A program made the position numbers and the translations under genes. A DNA stretch of 64,000 bases, taken from assembly GCF_051251565.1 (NCBI RefSeq), contig NZ_JBPOFB010000010.1, positions 43,600 to 107,599 on the forward strand, given 5' to 3'. Source of the stretch: Marivita sp051251565. Its GTDB lineage: Bacteria; Pseudomonadota; Alphaproteobacteria; Rhodobacterales; Rhodobacteraceae. The first letter of the stretch is position 1, and every line of letters starts with the position of its first letter. The notes under the pieces were generated by a model that made no database searches, was not told the DNA's origin, and saw only the letters and a program-made list of their open reading frames with translations. Shown piece after piece: positions 1-7,780 of this stretch.

Positions 1-665
1 GTGAGGGCGTAACGGTGGATCAGTTCAAACCGTCCATCTGGCCGTTCTCCAACCAATGCGACCGCATCCAGAGCAAAGGGCGCTGGAAGGGACGGCATGT
101 GCGCTTGCACGGTTTGGAGCCAGTGGTCAGTGTCTTCGACAAGCACGCGCCCTGTCAGCGTCAGATGAAACCGGAATTCGTCCATCACATACGGATATCC
201 CCAACGAAGCAACAGCGCGTCCTGCTTCGCAGACAGGCGCGATTTGCGGCGGCGGGCCAGCTCGGCCATGTCTGGCGGGGCGCGGAAGACGTCCAACGTC
301 TCGACGCACGTTGCGGCAACCCGCGAAATGCCGGACGTGTCGCCCACAGGGGTCAGCGCAAGAAAGCGCCCCAGCGCGGTCAGCGCGAGCCCCTCGCTCT
401 GAGCGGGCGCACAGCGCTGCGCCATGTCCGCCACGGCGGTGTTCAGACTGTCGAGGGTACTGCCCTCTGCCAAACGGAAGGGCGGTTTCAACGTCCCGTG
501 AAATCCATATTTTCGCGGTGTCATCGTCACGTCATCAAGACCGGGCACATCAGGCTGACGGGAAGGCCGAGCAGCCGACAGATCCCATCCCAGCCACGTG
601 GCCCCGAAATCGGCCAAAGCCCCTTCGGCGGGCACGTAATAGATCGCAAAACGAGTGAATGACAT
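1..665 (-). CDS. DUF1045 phosphonate-metabolism protein (partial, runs off the left edge)
   Basis: Reading the minus strand from the ATG at 665-663 gives an open frame of about 221 residues that leaves the window at base 1 without a stop, so the C-terminus is missing. It begins MSFTRFAIYYVP and contains TPRKYGFHGTLKPPF and, later, FRFHLTLTGR. These are the two H-x-T-type motifs of the 2H-phosphodiesterase-like DUF1045 family encoded in phn (C-P lyase) operons of alphaproteobacteria. The biochemical role of the family is not settled; a role in processing phosphoribosyl intermediates is plausible by fold and context. It is divergent from phnM, and the two candidate start regions lie within about 50 bases of each other, which fits a phn cluster continuing to the left. 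Family identity is fairly sure. Confidence 0.82.
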   Translation of the reverse strand, partial: MSFTRFAIYYVPAEGALADFGATWLGWDLSAARPSRQPDVPGLDDVTMTPRKYGFHGTLKPPFRLAEGSTLDSLNTAVADMAQRCAPAQSEGLALTALGRFLALTPVGDTSGISRVAATCVETLDVFRAPPDMAELARRRKSRLSAKQDALLLRWGYPYVMDEFRFHLTLTGRVLVEDTDHWLQTVQAHMPSLPAPFALDAVALVGERPDGRFELIHRYAL

Positions 666-714
666 GAACTCTCCTTTCATTTCGACCCATTTGGCAGAGG
701 CACATGACGGTTCC

Positions 715-1857
715 ATGTCAGAGGTGCTGCATCTTGCCAATGCCCGCCTTGTCCTGTCCGACCGCGTCATGACTGGCCATATCATGATCATCGACGGTCG
801 GATTGTCGCCATTGTCGAAGGTGACCGGGTGCCCAGCGGCGCGGTGGACTGCAAGGGTGACTATGTCATGCCCGGTCTGGTGGAACTGCATACCGACAAT
901 CTGGAGCGGCATATCGAACCGCGCCCAAAGGTGGATTGGCCGCATCTTCCGGCGTTGCTGGCCCATGATGCAGAGCTGGCATCTACGGGCATCACCACGG
1001 TGTTTGACGCGCTGCGCGTGGGGTCGATCCACAGTGCAAAATCTGGTTATGGCGAATACGCCCGTAAACTGGCTGATGAATTGCTGGACGCCCGCGCGGC
1101 AGGGCATTTCAAGATCAGCCATTTCCTGCACCTGCGGGCCGAGATCTGCTCGGAGACATTGCTTGAGGAAATGGCTGCGTTTGGCCCCAAGGATCGGGTT
1201 GGCATTGTCAGCTTGATGGACCACACGCCCGGACAGCGACAGTTCCGCGATTTGACGGCGCTCAAGAATTACGTAGCGAAAAAACGCGGTATGAACGACG
1301 CGGATTTCGTCGAGCATGTCGAAAACCTTAAGCAGTTGCAGACGAAATACGGGGCCGTTCACGAAAAAGGCGCGGTGCGTGAGGCACAGCGCTACGGGGC
1401 CGTTATTGCCAGCCACGACGACACCACAGCCGATCAGGTCGCGGCATCGGCTGCGAACGGTGTGGACTTTGCCGAATTCCCGACAACCCGCGAAGCCGCT
1501 GCCGCATGCCGCGCGCACGGGATCGCGGTAATGATGGGCGCACCCAACCTCATTCGCGGAGGGTCGCATTCCGGCAACGTGGCCGCGTGGGAACTGGCCC
1601 ATGCCCAGATGCTCAACATCCTGTCATCTGACTATGTCCCGGCCGCATTGCTGATGTCCGCGTTCCAGCTGGCCGAAATTTGGGATAACCTGCCCGCAGC
1701 CATTGCCTGCGTGACCCAAACCCCGGCCAAGGCAGTCGGTTTGTCGGATCGCGGTCGGCTGGAAGAAGGGCTGCGCGGCGATGTGATCCGGGTCAGGACC
1801 GTTGGGCAGACACCATTGCTGCGCGGTGTCTGGAGCCGGGGTGCGCGTGTCGCCTGA
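715..1857 (+). CDS. phnM: Alpha-D-ribose 1-methylphosphonate 5-triphosphate diphosphatase PhnM
   Basis: PhnM removes pyrophosphate from alpha-D-ribose 1-methylphosphonate 5-triphosphate, giving the substrate of the C-P lyase. The protein is a 380-residue amidohydrolase-fold enzyme. Visible family features are PGLVELHTDNLE (metal-binding H-x-D replaced by the PhnM form HTDN), RPKVDWP, DHTPGQRQF, the ASHDD metal ligands, EFPTT and MGAPNLIRGGSHSGN, all in the order of E. coli PhnM. Similarity to E. coli PhnM starts at MSEVLHLANARLV, so ATG 715 is preferred. In-frame ATGs at 655 and 664 would overlap the start of the divergent DUF1045 gene. A GAGG at 697-700 lies rather far from 715, so the exact start is uncertain. 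The remaining phn genes are not in the window, except the divergent DUF1045 gene. Confidence 0.93.
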   Translation: MSEVLHLANARLVLSDRVMTGHIMIIDGRIVAIVEGDRVPSGAVDCKGDYVMPGLVELHTDNLERHIEPRPKVDWPHLPALLAHDAELASTGITTVFDALRVGSIHSAKSGYGEYARKLADELLDARAAGHFKISHFLHLRAEICSETLLEEMAAFGPKDRVGIVSLMDHTPGQRQFRDLTALKNYVAKKRGMNDADFVEHVENLKQLQTKYGAVHEKGAVREAQRYGAVIASHDDTTADQVAASAANGVDFAEFPTTREAAAACRAHGIAVMMGAPNLIRGGSHSGNVAAWELAHAQMLNILSSDYVPAALLMSAFQLAEIWDNLPAAIACVTQTPAKAVGLSDRGRLEEGLRGDVIRVRTVGQTPLLRGVWSRGARVA

Positions 1858-1944
1858 CCTTTGGCAACGTCCCATGCCCAGCCGTGCACCGGAGATCGAC
1901 ATTTCCCCAGCCCGATGCACGCACTGTATAACCACGAGGAACCT

Positions 1945-2253
1945 ATGACCGCCACCACCTTCCAAGGCGCGTCCGTTTTTATACCTGACGGAATAGACGA
2001 CACGACCATGACATTTGCGGACGACCATGTTGCGCTCTTTGGGCGTGCCCGGGAACGGCGCCGGGGTGTGCCCGCTGCCATCGAACAAGTCGCAGAAACG
2101 GCCAGTGCCATAAACCCGACAGATCGTGCCGACATCGCGCTGGGCAAACGCGCCGATCTTGTTTTGCTGGACTGTCCCGCCGCCCGGCCCCCGGCGGTTC
2201 AAGGCACGTGGGTGTTGGGCCGTCCAGCCGATAGCGGGTGGCCTGCCGGATGA
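1945..2253 (+). pseudogene. Internally deleted amidohydrolase (PhnM/NagA-like ends only)
   Basis: This 102-codon frame joins two ends of an amidohydrolase-type enzyme and lacks the catalytic middle. The first ~35 residues (TTFQGASVFIPDG..., then DDTTMTFADDHVALFG) look like the beta-sandwich start of such enzymes. The last ~60 (PAAIEQVAETASAINPTDRA, then DIALGKRADLVLLD) match the usual C-terminal segment, which in the adjacent PhnM reads PAAIACVTQTPAKAVGLSDR. No metal ligand remains. A good ribosome site (ACGAGGA) precedes ATG 1945, and the stop overlaps the MFS start (ATGA at 2250-2253), so the remnant may survive because its translation is coupled to the transporter. The parent enzyme cannot be named: a second PhnM paralogue or another amidohydrolase. 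It may be annotated as a hypothetical protein. Confidence 0.6.
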
Positions 2254-3476
2254 TCACCCGCGACCACCTGCCAGCCATCGGGCTTGGGATGAGCCAGGTC
2301 ATCGGCTACGGCACCTTGATGTACGCGTATGCAATCCTGCTGCCGCATATGGCACAAGATCTCGGACTAAGCCTCTCTGGCGCGTTTGGCATCCTGTCGC
2401 TGGGATTGTTCTTTGGCGGCATGCTGGCCCCCGTTGCCGGAAAACTGGTCGATCGGTACGGGGGGCGCTGGGTCATGACCTTGGGGTCGGTCGTCGCGGC
2501 GCTGGCCGTCCTTTCGTTGAGCACAGTCCAGAGCACATTCGGGTTGTTCATTGCCATTCTGGTTGCCGAAGGCGCAGGCATGTTCGTTTTGTACAATGTC
2601 GCGTTTGCGTCTGTGGCGCGGCTTGATCTGGACATACCGGCGCAAAAGTCGATTTCGATCATCACCCTGTTCGGAGGTGTGGCCTCTACGATCTTCTGGC
2701 CCCTGACACTGGCGCTTTATACCGCGCTTGGCTGGCAGACCACATGGATCGTGCTCGGCATTGTGTTGCTGATATCCTGCACCCCGATCCATTTCTTTGC
2801 TTTGCGCCGCGCCGCGACATCCCCAAACCGCACACCCCGCCGCGCGCCCCCTAACTGGCCGGCACTGACCGGCCCGCAACGGCAAAGCGGCATGATCTGG
2901 ATGGTGATCTCGTTCGTGTTCTCGGGATACCTGATGGGCGCGGTGATGACGCTTTGGGTGACCAATGTGCAGGATCTGGGCCACTCGGCGGCGATGGCGG
3001 CTCTGGCGGGTGCGGTGATCGGACCGTTCAAAACCGTGGGCCGGTTTCTTGAGATGCTGGTCAGCCGCAACCTCTACCCACTAATGACCTACGCGCTGAG
3101 CCTCGGGTTGATGCTGGCGGGGTTCAGCGTGTTGCTGGTGCTTGGGTTCACCTTGCCGGGGCTGATGCTGGCAGCGGCGCTTTACGGCATGGGTGACGGG
3201 ATCAAAACCATCGCCCGCGGCACGCTGCCCTTGGCCCTGTTCGGACCGGACGGCTATGGCGCGCGGCTGGGCTGGATCGCATTCATCCAATTGGGTCTGA
3301 ACGCCTCTGCGCCCTTTGTCTTTGCATGGATCACGCAGACATTTGGTGGCTGGTGGTCCTTTTCTGTAATGGCCGTTTGTCTTTGCTGCGCGATTGCAAC
3401 CTACAGTCTGATCCCAGACCCAAGGAGACACCCGAAAGGCTCCGCTCAAGATCGGCGCATGCCTGAAGATCAATGA
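2250..3476 (+). CDS. Major facilitator superfamily transporter
   Basis: This 408-residue, highly hydrophobic protein has about 12 membrane segments and the MFS loop motif GKLVDRYGGRWVM between helices 2 and 3 (near residue 70), the G-x3-D-R-x-G-x-R signature. A Pro/Arg-rich cytoplasmic loop near residues 190-210 separates the two six-helix halves. ATG 2250 overlaps the stop of the amidohydrolase remnant (ATGA), so it is probably co-transcribed with phnM and translated by coupling. A GTG at 2238 is an upstream alternative. The substrate is unknown; position next to phnM hints at a phosphonate-related or monocarboxylate-like solute, but this is only context. Confidence 0.85.
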   Translation: MITRDHLPAIGLGMSQVIGYGTLMYAYAILLPHMAQDLGLSLSGAFGILSLGLFFGGMLAPVAGKLVDRYGGRWVMTLGSVVAALAVLSLSTVQSTFGLFIAILVAEGAGMFVLYNVAFASVARLDLDIPAQKSISIITLFGGVASTIFWPLTLALYTALGWQTTWIVLGIVLLISCTPIHFFALRRAATSPNRTPRRAPPNWPALTGPQRQSGMIWMVISFVFSGYLMGAVMTLWVTNVQDLGHSAAMAALAGAVIGPFKTVGRFLEMLVSRNLYPLMTYALSLGLMLAGFSVLLVLGFTLPGLMLAAALYGMGDGIKTIARGTLPLALFGPDGYGARLGWIAFIQLGLNASAPFVFAWITQTFGGWWSFSVMAVCLCCAIATYSLIPDPRRHPKGSAQDRRMPEDQ

Positions 3477-3769
3477 CATCTCACAACAAAGCGCGAAAAC
3501 ACGATCACGGCCGCAAAGTCCGCCCTCGTCGGACATGTTTGTAGGAACTGCATCCACAGCCCGTCCAAGTGTCTTGATGTTGCCAACAAGAACGCCGAAA
3601 TCCTGCGGTGCGTGAACAGTCATCTTGGTCGTCGGGCACCGCGACCGTCAGGCGCGGCTGGCTTGTGCGCTGAAAAATCAAGATCAGCCAGCTTACCAAG
3701 GAAGACGCGATCCACCTGCCCCAGATCAACCAGACGCGCACCTGAGTGGGCGAGCCATGCATAGCATCC

Positions 3770-4246
3770 TCAGGCGTCAAAGCGCCGGGACGAACACTCC
3801 GCCGACAGTGCGGGTTTCAGGGCCAGCAAATCCGTCATTCCGCAGTTTCCACGTACGAGGTCATCCAGTGTGACAAGATCAAGTTCATGATAAAACGCCT
3901 CGAGCGCGCGGATGATGAACGATCGCAAACGGCAGGTTGCGGCCAAGGGACAGGTGTTGCGCACCTCGTCAAAACATTCCGCAAAGGGAATTTCTGTCTC
4001 GAAGACGCGAAACACCGCTCCGATTGAAATCCGGTCAGATGGCCGGGCCAGACGGATTCCGCCGGACCGTCCCCTGAGCGTTTCAAGATAGCCTTCGACC
4101 TGAAGCCGCTGCACGACGCGGGCAACATGATTGATCGACGCATTGCACCGCTCTGCGATGTCAGACGTCCGCACCAAGCGCCCTTCGTTCACCGCGCAAA
4201 ACATCAAGGTGCGCGCGGCTAGGTTTGTTCGTGTTGTCAATCGCAT
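3770..4246 (-). CDS. Rrf2-family transcriptional regulator with three-cysteine (NsrR-like) cluster motif
   Basis: This 158-residue Rrf2 protein has an N-terminal winged helix (MRLTTRTNLAARTLMFCA..., recognition region NASINHVARVVQRL, wing RGRSGGIRLARP). Cys91, Cys99 and Cys105 are spaced C-X7-C-X5-C, the spacing of NsrR-type proteins that bind a [4Fe-4S] cluster reacting with nitric oxide. It is divergent from cydDC, with cydABX just beyond, so a role in controlling the bd oxidase in response to NO, oxygen or cluster status is a reasonable inference. The ATG at 4246 is chosen because Rrf2 similarity begins there; the frame stays open 43 codons upstream without family similarity. It could equally be a cluster-binding Rrf2 of another subgroup. 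Confidence 0.85.
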   Translation of the reverse strand: MRLTTRTNLAARTLMFCAVNEGRLVRTSDIAERCNASINHVARVVQRLQVEGYLETLRGRSGGIRLARPSDRISIGAVFRVFETEIPFAECFDEVRNTCPLAATCRLRSFIIRALEAFYHELDLVTLDDLVRGNCGMTDLLALKPALSAECSSRRFDA

Positions 4247-4298
4247 CTGCGTTCCTTTGGCTTTTGCCGTATATTTCACATCAGAGATGCCGAATTCC

Positions 4299-4312
4299 TT
4301 GATCCAGATCAC
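4299..4312. promoter_or_regulatory. FNR-like box (one mismatch) in the rrf2/cydD intergenic region
   Basis: TTGATCCAGATCAC matches the FNR/FnrL consensus TTGAY-N4-ATCAA except for the last base. Its centre is ~44 bases upstream of the base expected for a rrf2 transcript starting after a TATACG on the minus strand (4273-4268). For cydD the same spacing would fall on the start codon. It may therefore act on the Rrf2 gene, or be a chance half-match. Confidence 0.4.
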
Positions 4313-4345
4313 GTTCAAGCCTTCGATTTTGCCGTAGCAGGCGTC

Positions 4346-5998
4346 ATGGCCACCACGAGCACAGGCATGACCCACCTAAGTATTTCTGACACCGTTGCCC
4401 CTGCCGCTCAGCATTTTGGAGCAATGCTGTCGGTTGCCGCCAGTCTGGTCTGGCTGTTGCAAGCATGGGGTATCGCGTGGGGTTTGGCCGCGCTCTTGAA
4501 CGGGGTGATCTTTTCGGCTTGGGGGTTGGCACTGGGTTTGCTGGCCCTTGGCACCGCGCGCAGCCTCTTGAACAAAGCGGCACACGCGGCACTTGGTGCA
4601 GAAGCCGAAGCACGTATACAAACCCTGCGCGCCCAAATCGTTTCGTGCGAGACAACCACAGCAGATCCGTCACACTTTGGCGGGGCTGGGTCAGTGGCGG
4701 CTCTGATCACCGAAAAGCTCGACTTATTGCGCCCTTATCTCTTGCGCTACAAACCCGCCCGGATGCGGGTCATGGTGCTGCCTTTGATCATCCTTGCCCT
4801 TACGGCGTGGTTCAGTTGGGCCGCGGCGGTGGTTCTTCTGGCAGCAGGCCCGCTGATCCCGGTCTTCATGGCACTGGTGGGATGGGCCGCAAAAGAGGCC
4901 AGCAGCCGCCAAATGGCCGAGATCGGATCGCTGAATGATCTGTTGGCCGACCGGCTGGCGGCCTTGTCCGATCTGAAACTGATCGGGGCTGGTGCCCCGG
5001 TGATCGAAGGGTTCGCAGACGCGTCAGAACAACTTCGGCATCGCACGATGGCGGTTCTTCGGATCGCCTTTCTGTCCTCAACCGTGTTGGAGTTTTTCTC
5101 GGCTTTGGGCGTGGCGATGATCGCTGTTTGGGTTGGGTTTTCCCTGCTGGGGGATATCACTTGGGGGGTTTGGGGCACCCCACTGACCCCCGCCGCCGGG
5201 ATTTACATCTTGCTACTTGCCCCTGATTTCTTCGCCCCGTTGCGCGATCTGGCCGCTGCTTGGCACGATAAATCCTCTGCCGATGCGGTGATGGAGGATG
5301 TCGAAAAGTGGCGCCAAGACCCGCGTCCACCTTTGCTGGGATTGGGGGAAAATGCGACGCCGCTGGTGTTCAAAGGCCTAAGCGCGCGTGGGCTGACGGT
5401 CGAAAGGGACATGCGCGTTCTGGGCTTACCCGATCTGGACATCCCGCCCGGCAGCAGCGTTGCAGTGACCGGCCCAAGCGGCGCCGGAAAGACAACGCTG
5501 CTGCGCCTGCTTGCGGGGCTGGCAGAGCCAACAACCGGCACGATCCGCACAGGAGACGCCCGTTTGTCGGAAGACACCGCCGATGCATGGCGCGCGATGG
5601 TTGGATGGATGCCACAGGCGCCTCGGTTTATGGGGCGGTCGCTGCGCCACAACATCGGATTTGGCGCACCTCTTGATCAGCGGGGTCTTGACAGAGCCTG
5701 TGTCACCGCGATCCTGCCCACCCTTCCGGCCCGCGATCTGACGCCGCTTGGTGAAGCTGGTGCTGGCCTGTCTGGTGGTGAGGCGCGGCGGGTGATGCTG
5801 GCACGGGCGATGCAGCGGCACCCGGCGATGATCCTCGCAGATGAACCTACGGCTGATCTGGACACCGACACCGCGCAGACAATTATAGACGGGTTGATGG
5901 CCTATGTTGCAGATGGCGGAACCGTGATCGTCGCAACGCATGACCCACGCCTGATTGCGCGCATGCACCATCACATCACGCTAAAGGCAACACCATGA
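4346..5998 (+). CDS. cydD: Thiol reductant ABC exporter subunit CydD
   Basis: CydD is one half of the CydDC heterodimeric ABC transporter of the inner membrane, which is needed for assembly of cytochrome bd. The protein has 550 residues: about six membrane helices over residues 1-310 and a C-terminal nucleotide-binding domain with Walker A GPSGAGKTTLL, signature LSGGEARRVMLARAM, Walker B MILADEPTADLD and the switch histidine in ATHDPR. The start at 4346 is preceded by a modest GCAGG; ATG 4367 is an alternative. It overlaps cydC by ATGA, and the order cydD-cydC-cydA-cydB-cydX on one strand supports the assignment. The N-terminus is poorly conserved, as usual for CydD. Confidence 0.93.
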   Translation: MATTSTGMTHLSISDTVAPAAQHFGAMLSVAASLVWLLQAWGIAWGLAALLNGVIFSAWGLALGLLALGTARSLLNKAAHAALGAEAEARIQTLRAQIVSCETTTADPSHFGGAGSVAALITEKLDLLRPYLLRYKPARMRVMVLPLIILALTAWFSWAAAVVLLAAGPLIPVFMALVGWAAKEASSRQMAEIGSLNDLLADRLAALSDLKLIGAGAPVIEGFADASEQLRHRTMAVLRIAFLSSTVLEFFSALGVAMIAVWVGFSLLGDITWGVWGTPLTPAAGIYILLLAPDFFAPLRDLAAAWHDKSSADAVMEDVEKWRQDPRPPLLGLGENATPLVFKGLSARGLTVERDMRVLGLPDLDIPPGSSVAVTGPSGAGKTTLLRLLAGLAEPTTGTIRTGDARLSEDTADAWRAMVGWMPQAPRFMGRSLRHNIGFGAPLDQRGLDRACVTAILPTLPARDLTPLGEAGAGLSGGEARRVMLARAMQRHPAMILADEPTADLDTDTAQTIIDGLMAYVADGGTVIVATHDPRLIARMHHHITLKATP

Positions 5999-7665
5999 AA
6001 TCCATTGGAAAAATAATGATTTTTCTGATGCGGGGCGAAAAACAAGGCTTTGCGCAGGGATTGGCCCTGTCCTCTACAGTGCTTGTCATGGGTGTGGCCC
6101 TATTGGCGCTTTCGGGCTGGTTCATAACCGCAGCCGCCGCAGCGGGCATGGTTGGACTGGGCGCAGTTTTCAACGTCTTTGCACCGTCGGCCCTTGTGAG
6201 GTTTCTGGCCCTGGGTCGTACGGTTGCGCGCTACGGCGAGCGGTTGACCACACATGACGCAACCTTGCGCGCCTTGTCGCGTCTGCGTGTCCAGCTTTTG
6301 GGCGGCGTTCTGACATCGCCCTACCGACAGCTTGAACGCCTCCGTGCGAGTGTCTTTCTCAACCGCGTCACAGCAGATGTCGACGCGCTTGATGGAATGG
6401 CGTTGCGACTTGTGCTCCCTGCTCTTACTGGGGCGGGTGTTATCGGGGTGTCCGCAATGGTCGTCGGACTGCTGGTTCATCCATCGCTCGCAATGGTGAT
6501 CCTTGTCGGATACGGGATCGGCCCAACCGCCATCTTTTTGGTCGGCCAAAGGCAGGCCAAGCGCCCCGCGCGTCGGGCCGAGGCCGGGATGCAATCCTTG
6601 CGCAGCCGGGTGATCGACCTGATCGCGGTCCGCGAAGACCTGATTGCCTTTGGGCAGATGCGCAACACTGCGGACAGCATCACCAAGGCTGTGGGCTACC
6701 AATCGCGTGGACAGGCCGAGGTCGAACAGATCGAGCGTCAGACCGGCTTTTGGCTTGAGGTCATGGGATGGCTGGTCGTGTCTGCCTGTTTTGGGCTTGG
6801 CGCAACGCTCGCTCAATCAGGAAGCATCACCGCCGCGCAAGCTGCGATCGGTGTCTTTGCGGGGCTGGCCCTGTCTGAAGCGGTTTCGCCAGTGCGCCGC
6901 GCCTTGTCCGAAATTGGCCGGATGAGGTCAGCCGCCACACGGGTAAGCCCATTGTTGGCCCAGACCGATCCGATGCAGGACGCGGACCCGCCGCAAACGA
7001 CAAAGGCGGCGCTTGCGGCCACCACCCTTGAAGCCACCCGTGGTACGGGGGGGGCATCGTTGTTTGAACCCCTGAGCTTTTCTGTGTCAGCGGGCGAAAC
7101 CGTGGCGCTCACCGGGCGCAGCGGGTGCGGGAAATCAACGGTGTTGCTGATGGCAGCAGGACAGATCGCCCCACATAGCGGGGATATTGCCTTTGGCGGA
7201 ACAGCACCACGGGACATCGCGCCCGACAGGCTGATGCAACTGGTTGCGATGGTCCCGCAACGCCATGCCTTGGTCGCAGGAACGATTGCAGAGAACCTCC
7301 GTCTTGCCGCGCCAACGGCATCCGATTCAGAGCTTTGGTCCGTCCTTGACGCCGCTCAGCTTGGCGAAACTGTTGATGCCAAAGGCGGGTTGGACCTGCG
7401 TCTTGGCTTCCGTGGCGCGGGACTGTCAGGGGGTGAAGCACGCCGCTTGGTGATCGCGCGCGCGCTGTTGCGCAAACCACGTTTGCTGCTGCTGGACGAA
7501 CCAACCGAAGGATTGGACGCGGGGCTGGCGATACGGGTTCTGAATGGGATACGAGGTGTCTTGCCGGATGCAGCAATTCTGATGGCAGCCCACCGCGCTG
7601 AAGAAACGGCGTTTGCCGACCGGCTTGTCCCGGTCAGAGCCCCTGCCCTACAACCGGCAAAATAA
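5995..7665 (+). CDS. cydC: Thiol reductant ABC exporter subunit CydC
   Basis: CydC is the partner of CydD in the inner-membrane ABC exporter required for cytochrome bd maturation. The protein has 556 residues with a membrane domain (helices at about 20-60, 130-170 and 240-290) and an ATPase domain with Walker A GRSGCGKSTVL, signature LSGGEARRLVIARALL and Walker B LLLLDEPTEGLD. The start overlaps the cydD stop by four bases, so equal translation of the two subunits is likely. After cydC comes a 115-base gap holding the FNR box and inverted repeat in front of cydA, so cydABX can be transcribed separately. Confidence 0.93.
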   Translation: MKSIGKIMIFLMRGEKQGFAQGLALSSTVLVMGVALLALSGWFITAAAAAGMVGLGAVFNVFAPSALVRFLALGRTVARYGERLTTHDATLRALSRLRVQLLGGVLTSPYRQLERLRASVFLNRVTADVDALDGMALRLVLPALTGAGVIGVSAMVVGLLVHPSLAMVILVGYGIGPTAIFLVGQRQAKRPARRAEAGMQSLRSRVIDLIAVREDLIAFGQMRNTADSITKAVGYQSRGQAEVEQIERQTGFWLEVMGWLVVSACFGLGATLAQSGSITAAQAAIGVFAGLALSEAVSPVRRALSEIGRMRSAATRVSPLLAQTDPMQDADPPQTTKAALAATTLEATRGTGGASLFEPLSFSVSAGETVALTGRSGCGKSTVLLMAAGQIAPHSGDIAFGGTAPRDIAPDRLMQLVAMVPQRHALVAGTIAENLRLAAPTASDSELWSVLDAAQLGETVDAKGGLDLRLGFRGAGLSGGEARRLVIARALLRKPRLLLLDEPTEGLDAGLAIRVLNGIRGVLPDAAILMAAHRAEETAFADRLVPVRAPALQPAK

Positions 7666-7687
7666 ACCGCACCCAAGCTCGCAATTT

Positions 7688-7729
7688 TTGACACAGATCA
7701 AATAACACATATCTAAATTAGCATATGAC
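7688..7729 (+). promoter_or_regulatory. FNR/FnrL box and -10 element of the cydA promoter
   Basis: TTGACACAGATCAA at 7688-7701 is a perfect TTGAY-N4-ATCAA box. A TATGAC hexamer at 7724-7729 would place the transcript start near 7736, putting the box centre about 41.5 bases upstream. That is the class II activator geometry of FNR proteins. It fits induction of the high-affinity bd oxidase at low oxygen. Confidence 0.75.
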
Positions 7730-7760
7730 TCCGTTAATTCGCATCATGGATGCTAATTTA
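7714..7760. promoter_or_regulatory. Perfect 11-bp inverted repeat spanning the cydA start region
   Basis: TAAATTAGCAT (7714-7724) and ATGCTAATTTA (7750-7760) are perfect reverse complements separated by 25 bases. A related TTAATTCGCAT lies between them and TTAACGCATTAA follows. The arms flank the proposed transcript start, the position of a repressor operator. The nearby Rrf2 regulator is the obvious candidate. A mRNA hairpin in the 5' leader is the alternative. The AAGGAG ribosome site at 7768-7773 lies just outside. Confidence 0.5.
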
Positions 7761-7780
7761 ACGCATTAAGGAGTCCCCCA

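Noticed and set aside
718..1602. A 294-codon frame antisense to phnM.
   Set aside because: phnM is clearly the coding strand, with full family motifs.
3477..3769. Possible gene between the MFS transporter and the Rrf2 gene (for example minus 3505-3780 or plus 3625-3873).
   Set aside because: No frame has a ribosome site or a family resemblance, and stops break the other readings. At most a decayed remnant.
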